Assembly (NCBI RefSeq): GCF_042650645.1
Contig: NZ_JBHSBI010000008.1
Span: 248,001-312,000, forward strand
Direction of reading: 5' to 3'
Length of the DNA: 64,000 nucleotides
From: Nonomuraea purpurea
Lineage (GTDB): Bacteria; Actinomycetota; Actinomycetes; Streptosporangiales; Streptosporangiaceae
Positions 1 to 7,435 of this stretch are shown in pieces (position 1 is the stretch's first letter; every line of letters starts with the position of its first letter). The translations under genes were made by a program, and so were the position numbers. The notes below the pieces were generated by a model. It was given only the letters and a program-made list of their open reading frames with translations, made no database searches and was not told where the DNA came from.

Positions 1-2
1 AG

Positions 3-1226
3 CGGGCGGTGTGGGAGTCCGCCTACGCCGGCATCGTCAACTGGATCAAGGACAACAAGGACCAGCGCAAGATCTCCTACGTCGCGCACACCGGCGACAT
101 CATCGAGAACAACGGCCGCAAGCCCGCTGACGAGGCCATGCAGCGGCAGGTCGTCGGCGAGTTCGAGGTGTCGTCGCGGCAGCAGAAGGTGCTGGACGAC
201 GCCGGCATCCCCAACGGCGTGATCGCCGGCAACCACGACAACCAGTCGGGCACCGAGAACGGCCCCGAGGCCATCTACAACAAGTACTACGGTCCGGGCC
301 GCTACCAGGACGCCTCCCGGGGCTGGAAACACGCCTCGTACGGCGGCCCGTGGAAGGAGGGCGACAACCAGAACCACTACGAGCTGTTCTCGGCAGGCGG
401 GCTGGACTTCGTCGTGGTCGGACTGTCGTACGGGGTGACCAGGGACGAGGCCGAGTGGGCCGACTCCGTCTTCAAGAAGTTCCCCAACCGCAACGGGATC
501 CTGCTCTCGCACGACTACATCGTGCCGAGCACGGACCCCGCCGGTCGCGGCGCCGGCTTCGCGGCCCCCGACGGCTCGATGTTGTACAAGACCGTGGTCG
601 AGAAGAACGCGAACGTCTTCCTGATCCTCGCCGGCCACGAGCACGGCGTGGGCACCAATGTGAAGCCCAAGGTGGGCCAGGTCGGCAACGGCGTCGTCGA
701 GCTGCTGGCGGACTACCAGTTCTACACGGTCTCGGCCGACCGGCTCGGGCTCACCGAGATCGGCGGCTACAACCCGCAGGACCAGCTCCAGTTCGGCGCG
801 AGCTTCTTCCGGCTGCTGCAGTTCAACGTCAAGCGGGCGGAGCTGAGCGTGGACACCTACTCCCCGCTGCTGAACGACTTCGGCGCCACCGAGTACGACC
901 CGCTGCGCCGCTACAACGGCCTGGAGGACAACATGGTGCTGCCGGTCGACCTCACCACCCGTACGACGAACTTCCAGACCGACTCGCTGGCGCTCTACAA
1001 GCCCAGCCGGATCATCGGCAAGAGCACGGTCGCCTCGGGCCAGGTCGCCTCGGTCACCTGGGACCGCCTGAAGGACGACACGGCCTACGCCTGGTTCGTC
1101 ACGGCGCGTTCCGCCGGTGGCGGCGTGACCGCCTCCGAGCCGAGCGTCTTCGTCACCAAGGACGAGCACGGCCGCCCCGGCAAGTGGGGGCCTGACTCGC
1201 CGATGTACCGCTGGTTCAAGCGCTGA
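3..1226 (+). CDS. Metallophosphoesterase (5' truncated by window edge)
   Basis: C-terminal about 405 residues of a calcineurin-like metallophosphoesterase. The reading frame is open to the window edge, so the true start lies outside; the GTG at 9 is not convincing as a start. Metal-site motifs are visible in order: a GD motif (HTGDIIENNG), the GNHD motif (AGNHDNQSG), a later SHD (LLSHDYI) and GHEH (AGHEHGVG). These are the dinuclear metal ligands of the family. The C-terminal 100 residues look like a beta-rich or Fn3-like appendage (SVTWDRLKDDTAYAWFVTARS). Such proteins are usually secreted phosphodiesterases or phosphatases, but the signal peptide would be upstream and cannot be seen. Substrate unknown. 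Confidence 0.85.
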   Translation, partial: RAVWESAYAGIVNWIKDNKDQRKISYVAHTGDIIENNGRKPADEAMQRQVVGEFEVSSRQQKVLDDAGIPNGVIAGNHDNQSGTENGPEAIYNKYYGPGRYQDASRGWKHASYGGPWKEGDNQNHYELFSAGGLDFVVVGLSYGVTRDEAEWADSVFKKFPNRNGILLSHDYIVPSTDPAGRGAGFAAPDGSMLYKTVVEKNANVFLILAGHEHGVGTNVKPKVGQVGNGVVELLADYQFYTVSADRLGLTEIGGYNPQDQLQFGASFFRLLQFNVKRAELSVDTYSPLLNDFGATEYDPLRRYNGLEDNMVLPVDLTTRTTNFQTDSLALYKPSRIIGKSTVASGQVASVTWDRLKDDTAYAWFVTARSAGGGVTASEPSVFVTKDEHGRPGKWGPDSPMYRWFKR

Positions 1227-1231
1227 CCCCG

Positions 1232-1264
1232 CGCCGCCCCGGACCTGCCCGGTCCGGGGCGGCG
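1232..1264 (+). terminator. Strong hairpin after metallophosphoesterase
   Basis: Perfect 14-bp GC-rich stem (1232-1245 pairing with 1251-1264) around a 5-nt loop, just after the stop at 1226. There is no clear U-tract, which is usual for actinobacterial terminators. It separates this gene from the HupE-like gene at 1291. Confidence 0.75.
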
Positions 1265-1290
1265 TCCGTCCCGACCTGGAGAGACGACAC

Positions 1291-2421
1291 ATGTCCCGCA
1301 GGCGCTGGCTGTCGGCCGCCGTCCTCGCCGTGATCCTCTGCGGCGCGCTGGCCGACCTGGTGCGTCCCGCTCCGGCGCAGGCGCACGAGGCGACCACGAA
1401 GGCCCACGTCGAGGTGAGCGGCGCGGGCGCGAACGTCAGGGCCGTGCTCGACCTCGAGTACGACCTGCTCATGAAGTCGGCCTGGCTCTACGCCGAGGCG
1501 TACGAGGCCAAGGGCCGGGCCGAGCAGCTCCGCCAACTGAAGACCAACCGCGACGCGGTGATCCGCTACGTCACCGACCGCTTCCAGGTGGCCTACAAGG
1601 ACAAACCATGCACGCCCACCATGGCGGGCGACGCGGACGTACGCCCGCGCGGCAAGGCGGCCTTCGCCGTGCTCACCCTCGACTACGCCTGCGGCGCGGG
1701 CGAGGGCGCTTACGCGATCTCCAGCGCGCTCTTCCCCGACTCCGAGACCTTCGTCCACAGCACGGAGACCCTCCTCCGCTACCGGCTCGACGGGGAGAAC
1801 GGCTCGGCCGTCCTGGTTGCCCAGAGCCCGACGGTGCGGGTCGGCGAGCACTCGGCGACGAACCAGATCGGGGAGTTCTTCCTGCTCGGCGCGGAACACC
1901 TGCTGTTCGGTCTGGACCACGTCCTGTTCCTGCTCGCCCTGCTCATCGGCGCCCGCAGGCTACGGGACGTCGTCCTGACGGCCTCGGCCTTCACCGTCGC
2001 CCACAGCATCACGTTCTTGCTGGCCGCGATGGGGATCGTGGCGGTCCCCGGCGAGATCGTCGAGCCGATCATCGCGGGCTCGATCGTCGTCGTGGCGGTT
2101 GCGGGCCTCCTGGGCCGCGAAGAGGACCGGCTGGGCCGCCTGCGGCTGCCGATCGTCTTCGCCTTCGGCCTGGTGCACGGGCTCGGGTTCGCGGGCGCGC
2201 TGGACATCGACGAGAGCGGATCGTGGGAGCTGCTCCTGTCGCTGCTGAGCTTCAACGTGGGCATCGAGGTCACCCAGCTCGTGCTCATCGCCGTGCTCTT
2301 CCCGCTGCTGACGCTGCTGCGCCGCACGTCCGCCGCCCGCTGGGCGGTGCTCGCGCTGTCGGTCCCCATCGTGGCGGTCAGCGTGTACTGGTTCTTCGAG
2401 CGCATCCCGCTGCCGCTGTGA
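1291..2421 (+). CDS. HupE/UreJ family membrane protein
   Basis: 376-residue protein with a Sec signal peptide (about residues 1-31, ending AQA before HE), a soluble extracytoplasmic region (about 32-190) and a C-terminal HupE/UreJ_2-type membrane domain of about six or seven helices. The membrane domain carries the family motifs GAEHLLFGLDHVLF and GLVHGLGFAGAL, whose conserved His and Asp residues are thought to handle metal (nickel or cobalt permease relatives). An SD-like GGAGAG lies 6-7 nt before the ATG. No hydrogenase or urease genes are nearby, so substrate and role are open; metal uptake is a family-based inference. Confidence 0.8.
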   Translation: MSRRRWLSAAVLAVILCGALADLVRPAPAQAHEATTKAHVEVSGAGANVRAVLDLEYDLLMKSAWLYAEAYEAKGRAEQLRQLKTNRDAVIRYVTDRFQVAYKDKPCTPTMAGDADVRPRGKAAFAVLTLDYACGAGEGAYAISSALFPDSETFVHSTETLLRYRLDGENGSAVLVAQSPTVRVGEHSATNQIGEFFLLGAEHLLFGLDHVLFLLALLIGARRLRDVVLTASAFTVAHSITFLLAAMGIVAVPGEIVEPIIAGSIVVVAVAGLLGREEDRLGRLRLPIVFAFGLVHGLGFAGALDIDESGSWELLLSLLSFNVGIEVTQLVLIAVLFPLLTLLRRTSAARWAVLALSVPIVAVSVYWFFERIPLPL

Positions 2422-2424
2422 GAC

Positions 2425-3522
2425 CTACGGGGTCCACCTGATGCCGGGATTGACGCCGCCGGTCCAGTTGAACGTGGCCATGTTGTCCCATTGGTCGCCG
2501 GTGCCGTTGATGTTGGCAGGGTCCCAGCCGTTGCCCCTGATGGCGTACCAGGTGGGCTCCCAGTAGAAGACGCCGATCGCGCCGGCCGCGCGGGCGGTGT
2601 TCTGGACGGCGGTGAAGTTGCTCGCCTGCCCCTCCCAGGTGGCCGGGTAGCCCGAGCAGGGAGCCGAGCCGTTGACCGCATTCGCCTCGGAGTCGGCGTT
2701 GGCCGCCGTGAAGGGGTAGGCGGTCTCGGCCACGATGACCGGCTTGCCGTAGCGGGACCTGGTGTCGTTGATCACGCTGGACAGGGTCGACAGCGGGCCG
2801 TGCCACATGCAGTAGTACGACAGGGCGGTGATGTCCCAGGGCACGCCCTTGGCGCGGATCCCGTCGTAGAACCAGCGCGCGTTGGCCAGGCTGTCGGCGT
2901 TGGCCGTGTGGATGATCACCTGCGTGCCGGCGTTGCACGCCTTGGTCGCGTTGTAGCCGGCCTTCAGCAGCAGGCTCAGGTTGGTGAAGTCGTTGTTGAC
3001 GACCCTGCCGTCGTTCCAGAGCATGCCGACGTTGATCTCGTTGCCGATCTGCACGCTGTCCGGTGTGGTGCCCTGCGCCTTGAGGGCGGTGCAGACGTCA
3101 TAGGTGTAGTCGTAGACGTCCGTCTGGAGCTGGCCGATGCCGTGACTCACCCATGCGGCCGGCTTGTACTGCTTGCCCGGGTCGGCCCAGGTGTCGGAGT
3201 AGTGGAAGTCGATCATCAGGCCGAGCCCTTTGGCCTTGACCGTCTTGGCGTAGGCCAGCACCTTCGCCTTGTTGTTGTATCCGCTGGCCGGGTTGTTCCA
3301 GACGCGCATCCTGACGTAGTTGACGCCGGCGCCGGTGAGGATGTCCAGCGGGTTGGCGGCGGTTCCCGAGGGGTTGTAGTACGTGGCCCCGAGGTCGAGG
3401 CTGCGCTGCACCGAGGAGATGTCGGCGCCGCGCATGCTCAACGTGGCGGCGTCGGCGGGGGTGGGGGTGAGGGGGACGAGCGCGAGCAGGGTCGCCAGTG
3501 CGACCCTCCGTAAGACGGCCAT
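2425..3522 (-). CDS. Secreted arabinogalactan endo-beta-1,4-galactanase (GH53)
   Basis: 365-residue GH53 glycoside hydrolase. It starts with a signal peptide (residues 1-25, cut after ADA) and continues as a single TIM-barrel catalytic domain (RGADISSVQ, YVRMRVWNNP, GLMIDFHYSDTWADPGKQ). Family logic puts the acid/base Glu in IGNEINVGMLW (about E162) and the nucleophile Glu in VIVAETAYPF (about E266); both are present. It should cleave beta-1,4-galactan outside the cell. ATG 3522 is chosen because a GGAG lies 8 nt upstream and the signal peptide begins there; the frame stays open for 133 more codons upstream, but these look non-coding. It is not in an operon. A perfect palindrome lies 14 bp upstream. 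No carbohydrate-binding module or sugar transporter is adjacent. Confidence 0.92.
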   Translation of the reverse strand: MAVLRRVALATLLALVPLTPTPADAATLSMRGADISSVQRSLDLGATYYNPSGTAANPLDILTGAGVNYVRMRVWNNPASGYNNKAKVLAYAKTVKAKGLGLMIDFHYSDTWADPGKQYKPAAWVSHGIGQLQTDVYDYTYDVCTALKAQGTTPDSVQIGNEINVGMLWNDGRVVNNDFTNLSLLLKAGYNATKACNAGTQVIIHTANADSLANARWFYDGIRAKGVPWDITALSYYCMWHGPLSTLSSVINDTRSRYGKPVIVAETAYPFTAANADSEANAVNGSAPCSGYPATWEGQASNFTAVQNTARAAGAIGVFYWEPTWYAIRGNGWDPANINGTGDQWDNMATFNWTGGVNPGIRWTP

Positions 3523-3535
3523 ACCGGTCTCCGTG

Positions 3536-3549
3536 TGTGAACGTTCACA
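3536..3549. promoter_or_regulatory. LacI-type operator before GH53 gene
   Basis: Perfect 14-bp palindrome TGTGAACGTTCACA directly upstream of the galactanase RBS. Its form (central CG, 14 bp) is typical of LacI/GalR-family sites that control glycoside hydrolases in actinomycetes. The cognate repressor is not in the window. The half-site spacing does not fit CRP, which needs N6. Confidence 0.65.
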
Positions 3550-3566
3550 GACGCCTTGAGAATAGA

Positions 3567-3944
3567 TCAGGGCGTGTGGACGCGCCACAGGGCGGCCCTG
3601 TCCAGGGTGTCGATCTGCCAGGTGTGTGATCGGAGCGTGCCCCGGTGGCGGTAGTCGCGCATGATCCGCACGTGTTCCGGCACCCGGACGAACGCGCGCA
3701 GGTCGTCCTCGCCGCACCACACCGATAGCGACCCGCACCGGCGACCGGCCAGATCGACCCAGAGCCACATGCCCACCGCCCCGGGCAACGACGGCCACAG
3801 GCGGCTCAGCGACCGCCCGCGCCGGGCGATGCCGGGCAGGTCGATGAGCCGGTGCATGCGATAGTCCGTCAACGCGGCCACCAGCGGGCCCGGCTGTCCG
3901 ACCGCAGGGCCGGCGATCCAACGGAACCTCAACACGTGTGTCAT
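3567..3944 (-). CDS. Small dimeric alpha/beta-barrel protein (DUF3291/monooxygenase-like)
   Basis: 125-residue soluble protein. The pattern LPGAVGMWLWVD, CGSLSVWCGEDDLRAFVR and HVRIMRDYRHRGTLRSHTW resembles the ferredoxin-like dimeric barrels of the DUF3291/spheroidene-monooxygenase-like group. I choose ATG 3944 (MTHVLRF) because it starts the conserved part; the frame runs open far upstream but crosses the DUF5708-like gene. A long TetR-type palindrome sits about 20 bp upstream of this start. Function unknown; the family link is from pattern memory only. Confidence 0.6.
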   Translation of the reverse strand: MTHVLRFRWIAGPAVGQPGPLVAALTDYRMHRLIDLPGIARRGRSLSRLWPSLPGAVGMWLWVDLAGRRCGSLSVWCGEDDLRAFVRVPEHVRIMRDYRHRGTLRSHTWQIDTLDRAALWRVHTP

Positions 3945-3962
3945 GGACGTCAGACTATATGA

Positions 3963-3978
3963 ACGACCGATCGGTCGT
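3963..3978. promoter_or_regulatory. Perfect 16-bp palindrome (TetR-type operator candidate)
   Basis: ACGACCGATCGGTCGT, a perfect inverted repeat flanked by AT-rich sequence (TATATGA and ATATAT) that probably contains promoter elements of the gene starting at 3944. ACCGATCGGT cores are common in TetR-family operators. No TetR gene lies next to it. Confidence 0.55.
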
Positions 3979-4018
3979 ATATATCCGGGGTTGAGGGCCA
4001 GGTCGGTGTTCGGCGGCC

Positions 4019-4213
4019 TCAGGCCGCGTCGTCGCGGCGGAGGCTCTTGTAGACGCCGTACAGGGCCTCCAGCCCACCGACGATCATCAGGACCACGCCC
4101 ACCTTCGACGGTGTGAAGATGAAGATCTCCTCGTCGAGCCCCCACAACCACAGCGCCAGCCCGCCGGCGAAGGTGAGGGAACCGGTCAGGAGCGTCTTGC
4201 GGGCGGAGGCCAT
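4019..4213 (-). CDS. Small two-helix membrane protein (DUF5708-like)
   Basis: 64-residue protein with two hydrophobic segments (about 10-27 and 37-53) separated by LDEEIFIFTPSKVG, then a charged tail (SLRRDDAA). The pattern fits a small family found mainly in actinomycetes (DUF5708 as I recall it). Monocistronic. Function unknown. Confidence 0.7.
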   Translation of the reverse strand: MASARKTLLTGSLTFAGGLALWLWGLDEEIFIFTPSKVGVVLMIVGGLEALYGVYKSLRRDDAA

Positions 4214-4321
4214 GGGGGACTCTTTCGATCACGAGGATGCGGGCGTCGGCCAGCGTAGTGACGGGCCGGGGCTCGTGACCTCCTGCGGGTTGAGGAGAGC
4301 GCGTACATCTTTCGAGTGATG

Positions 4322-4738
4322 TCAGGCGGTGCAGGTGAGCGCGAACCACACGACCTTGCCGCCGCTCACCACCGTCACGCCCCAGTCGTCGGCGATCGCC
4401 GCGACGATCTGAAGCCCTCGTCCGGACAGTGCGTTGAGGTCGGGCGAGCAAGGACGGGGTTCGCCTTCGCCCGGATCGAAGACCTCGCCGTACAACCGGC
4501 CCTCACGGTCTTCCAGGCGCAGCGCGTAGGCCGAACCGCCGTACCGGATGGCGTTCGTGACGAGTTCGCTCACGATGAGGAGGCAATCGTCGATCGCCCC
4601 GTGCAGGCCCCAGCCGGCCAGCTCTGTACGGACCAGGGAACGCGTCTTGCCGACACCTGCGGGGACCGATGGCAGCAGGTATTCCACCGTGCGGAGTTCG
4701 GTGGTGGGCAAGGCCCCGGGCTGGGGGGTCATGTGCAT
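4322..4738 (-). CDS. ATP-binding protein, anti-sigma regulatory factor-type (HATPase_c)
   Basis: About 138 residues, a single GHKL/HATPase_c_2 domain as in RsbW/SpoIIAB-type kinases of actinomycetes. The N box is LLIVSELVTNAIRYGG, followed by the DPG motif (VFDPGEGEP) and the G2-like LSGRGLQIVAAIADDWGV. Such proteins phosphorylate anti-anti-sigma factors or act as unpartnered regulators; no sigma factor or STAS gene is adjacent. Starts at GTG 4741, ATG 4738 and ATG 4732 are all possible; a GAGAGA just upstream supports 4738 or 4732. A perfect CebR-type palindrome lies about 15 bp upstream. Confidence 0.85.
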   Translation of the reverse strand: MHMTPQPGALPTTELRTVEYLLPSVPAGVGKTRSLVRTELAGWGLHGAIDDCLLIVSELVTNAIRYGGSAYALRLEDREGRLYGEVFDPGEGEPRPCSPDLNALSGRGLQIVAAIADDWGVTVVSGGKVVWFALTCTA

Positions 4739-4752
4739 CACATCTCTCGCTA

Positions 4753-4766
4753 TGGGAGCGCTCCCA
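4753..4766. promoter_or_regulatory. CebR/CelR-type palindrome TGGGAGCGCTCCCA
   Basis: Perfect 14-bp palindrome identical to the consensus bound by the LacI-family cello-oligosaccharide repressors CebR (Streptomyces) and CelR (Thermobifida). It lies in the promoter of the HATPase_c gene, far from any cellulase. Identity to the consensus is visible; binding is inferred. Confidence 0.65.
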
Positions 4767-4906
4767 ATCCCAACGATAAGCTCTCACGCTCACTCTTGGG
4801 AATCCGCAAGGTGCAAGATTGTTGCGACGGTTCCCATTCGGCTTCCCGGCGAGGGCGACGATGGAGACGCGGGCATGTGGGGCGTGACCTTGACGTGGGG
4901 GTCAGG

Positions 4907-5743
4907 TCAGGGGATGTGAGCTAAGGCGCCGTAGTTGCCTGATGTGCTTGGTTCGTCGGCGCAGGCGAGATCGGGCCCTGTTGGACGCCACTGCGGGACC
5001 CACACCAGTCCGGGTTCCACCAGGTCGAGCCCTTCGAGCAGGGCCGCGACCTCCTCCCGGGAGCGGATCGCGAGGCGGGGCAGCGTCATGGTCAGCAGGT
5101 CGCGGATGGCCGGCAACAACTCCGGGGGGACGCCGTCGAACGAGGTGTGCAACAGTCCGAGGAAGCTGCCCTTGGGCGCCGCGTGCCGGAGCCGTTTGAT
5201 GACGTAGTGGGCGTGTTCGTCATCGTCGAGACTGTGCGTCGACAGCAGCAGCACGGCCACGGGCCTGTCCCAGTCGAGGAAGGTCTGGACCACCCGGTCC
5301 CGGAGCATCTCGTCGATCTCCCGCACGTCGCCGTCCAGCACGCGGACCGTGTCCGTGAAGGGTTCGATGGTGGCGCGGGCCATGGCGACCACCATCGGGT
5401 TGTTCTCCACGTACAGGACTCGCAGGGAAGGGCTGGCGCAGGCGTCGCGCGCGATGTCGTGCAACCGGTGCCCGGCGGGAAGGCCGCTGGGAACCCCGCT
5501 TCCCACGATCATGAACTGGTCCACGCCCTCTTCCGCCGCCAGGTGGCCTATCACCCGGGACAGGAACTCGATCACGGCGCGGGCCGCGGTGGTGATGACA
5601 GGGGTTACTTGATCGAAATGACGCACCATGTCCTTGTCCGCCAGGAAGTTGTTCTTCCCGCCCGCGGCGGCGTCGAATATCCGCGTGATTCTGGCCTGCG
5701 TCGATTCGAGCATGGCCAAGTTTCGGACAGCACGTCGGTGCAT
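4907..5743 (-). CDS. SAM-dependent methyltransferase (Methyltransf_19/DUF574 type)
   Basis: 278-residue protein of the actinomycete S-adenosylmethionine methyltransferase family once called DUF574. Hallmarks are ITRIFDAAAGGKNNFLADK near the N terminus, QFMIVGSGVPS in place of the usual QF(L/V)DLG glycine motif, VLYVENNPMVVAMAR (acidic ribose-binding region) and a C-terminal GLVWVPQWRP. ATG 5743 has an upstream AAGGGG; ATG at residue 11 (MLESTQ) is an alternative. It lies 165 bp upstream of the HATPase_c gene on the same strand, a pairing I recall from other actinomycetes. Substrate unknown. Confidence 0.85.
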   Translation of the reverse strand: MHRRAVRNLAMLESTQARITRIFDAAAGGKNNFLADKDMVRHFDQVTPVITTAARAVIEFLSRVIGHLAAEEGVDQFMIVGSGVPSGLPAGHRLHDIARDACASPSLRVLYVENNPMVVAMARATIEPFTDTVRVLDGDVREIDEMLRDRVVQTFLDWDRPVAVLLLSTHSLDDDEHAHYVIKRLRHAAPKGSFLGLLHTSFDGVPPELLPAIRDLLTMTLPRLAIRSREEVAALLEGLDLVEPGLVWVPQWRPTGPDLACADEPSTSGNYGALAHIP

Positions 5744-6434
5744 GAGCGTTGCCCCTTTCCCTCGCCGCTACCCTGATGCGGTAAGCGATCTTCGGACTTC
5801 ACTCGGTCACTCTGTCCATATGTTCCAACAATTCCAGTCAATGGCAATAAGCTAGACCGGTTATTTCTGGAAATGTTTGTTACCAGAATCGCCGCGACCG
5901 GACCTGCCTTGAGGCACTCGGATGGCATATCCGTGCAGGTGGGGCTGGGTTTAAGGCGCTGAGAGCGGCCTGTATGCACGCAAGGAAGGCGATCAGTTGA
6001 GTACGCTATGTGTTCGACTGATGACTGTATGATGTCGGCGGAATGGGCCGGACATGGCCGCTCGGTTCGGGCGGGGCGCGTAGGCCGTAATCCTCGCCCG
6101 TGTCAGCGGTTGGCGGTCCCGAAGGGGGTGCCGGGGCGGGCCGATTTCAACCGATGATCGAGTTCTATTTGATCATCCGTCCGGCGTCGCCGACATGCGT
6201 CTTCGGGTCGCAACCCGGCGTCGGTCTGGTGCGTTAATTGTCCGCACCGTGAATTCTCGTGGACGCCGAGGCGGCATGACCGTACGAGAAAAGTTGGGTG
6301 ACGCACAGGAGAAAGGAGATGCGCGCGAAAATTCTGAGGGATGTGTTGTCGGCGATAATTCTGGGAATCCGGCCGCCGAGATCGGGTCACGCGCCCCGCT
6401 GCTTCATCGGTCTCGGCCCCGTCCTGCGACGGTG
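5744..6434. other. 690-bp intergenic region, no confident gene
   Basis: Lies between the methyltransferase promoter and the 3' end of the APH gene. It holds the inverted repeat near 5830-5877, a second inverted repeat at 6153-6177 (GATGATC, 11-nt spacer, GATCATC), and one short open frame with a strong SD at 6319. Codon usage is otherwise not coding-like. It may be the remains of a lost gene. Confidence 0.4.
5830..5877. repeat. Imperfect inverted repeat upstream of methyltransferase
   Basis: Arms AACAATTCCAG and CTGGAAATGTT (10 of 11 complementary) are separated by about 28 bp of relatively AT-rich DNA, in the region that should hold the methyltransferase promoter. It could be an operator pair or a weak hairpin. 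Confidence 0.35.
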
Positions 6435-6489
6435 TCACGGGTTCTGGACAGCGGACTTCTCCAGCCACGCGACGACGTGCTCGACGTAG
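6319..6489 (+). CDS. Candidate small ORF with strong SD (doubtful)
   Basis: A 56-residue frame (MRAKILRDVLSAIILGIRPP and onward) begins 5-6 nt after an AGGAGAAAGGAG, one of the best ribosome sites in the window. The first 17 residues are amphipathic or hydrophobic; the rest overlaps the 3' end of the APH gene antisense and looks like shadow sequence. It could be a leader peptide, a truncated gene remnant or nothing. No family recognised. Confidence 0.25.
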   Translation: MRAKILRDVLSAIILGIRPPRSGHAPRCFIGLGPVLRRCHGFWTADFSSHATTCST

Positions 6490-7289
6490 CTGTCGACCAG
6501 CGTCAGGGGTCTGCCGCCCAGTTCCAGGACCGCGACGAGGTGGTCGACGCCGAAGGTGTGCTCCCAGACGCGGGCGCGCCGGTATGTCGCGCCGTCGACG
6601 GCTCGCCGCAGGGTTTCCCAGCCGTGCCAGCTCATGAAGGCGGCGTCGATCGCCGGGTCGAACAGGTGGGCCCGGTCCCAGTCGAGGACGCCGATCAGCT
6701 TGCCGTCCGGGCCCCAATGCACGTTTGCGCCGCAGAGGTCGCCGTGGACGAGGGTGTCGGGAACCGCCTCCAGGGCCAGGGCCGCCTCCAGCCGCCGCCG
6801 TCCCTCCTCGCGCCACTTCGTGGGGAAGCGCGGGATGACCTCGTCGGCCAGGATGTTCGCCCAGTTGGCGGCGCCCGTGTGCGTGCGCGGCGCTGCCAGC
6901 AGGGCGCGCAGGTCCGGGGTGATGGGCAGTTCCCGCAGCGTTTCGAGCAGTTCGCCGATCCCGACCGGGTCGCCCTGGCCCTCGGCCAGGCCGGCACCGT
7001 CGATCCACGACACGGCGACGGCCGCGCGCTCCCCGAACGCCGTCACCGGCGTCAGCGGCTCGGGCACCGCGAACGGCAGCCCGGACGCCGCGATCACCCG
7101 CAGCACTTCGGTACCGCGCGGCAGCAACTCGGCCCCCAACGGACGCTGGCTGATCCGCACGGCCGCGACGCCCGGCAGCAGCACGACGTCGTGGATCCCG
7201 CCACGGGCGAGCCTGGCGGCGTCCAGCGGGGCGCCGGGCATGAGCGCGTCGGCGATCTCCAGCAGGTCGGCGGGTACGGGCTCGCTCAT
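6435..7289 (-). CDS. Aminoglycoside phosphotransferase family kinase
   Basis: 284-residue APH/choline-kinase-fold enzyme. The Brenner motif LVHGDLCGANVHWGPDGK (catalytic Asp in HGD) is followed by the metal-binding LIGVLDWDRAHLFDPAID, both intact. The N-terminal lobe carries VAAVRISQRP, with Arg where the ATP-binding Lys is often found. It transfers phosphate from ATP to a small hydroxyl or amino substrate; whether that is an antibiotic or a metabolite cannot be told. ATG 7289; no strong SD visible. Single gene, diverging from the secreted protease-like gene at 7436. Confidence 0.85.
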   Translation of the reverse strand: MSEPVPADLLEIADALMPGAPLDAARLARGGIHDVVLLPGVAAVRISQRPLGAELLPRGTEVLRVIAASGLPFAVPEPLTPVTAFGERAAVAVSWIDGAGLAEGQGDPVGIGELLETLRELPITPDLRALLAAPRTHTGAANWANILADEVIPRFPTKWREEGRRRLEAALALEAVPDTLVHGDLCGANVHWGPDGKLIGVLDWDRAHLFDPAIDAAFMSWHGWETLRRAVDGATYRRARVWEHTFGVDHLVAVLELGGRPLTLVDSYVEHVVAWLEKSAVQNP

Positions 7290-7435
7290 AGGACGGCAGC
7301 CTACGGCAGAGGCGCGGCGTCCTCGGCCGTGGACTGTGGGTCAAGACAAGTGTGGAGTCTCCGTCAACGACATCTCTTCGCCTTACGGACATCCTGAAAG
7401 CCGTCCACCTTGAAGCCGGAAGAAGGAATCCGCAT

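Noticed and set aside
3536..3549. CRP/cAMP site at TGTGA...TCACA
   Set aside because: The central spacing is N4 rather than N6; it fits a LacI-type 14-bp palindrome better.
3523..3921. N-terminal extension of the galactanase frame (133 codons)
   Set aside because: R/P/H-rich high-GC shadow; it includes no signal peptide and crosses the small barrel gene. A good SD and signal peptide set the start at 3522.
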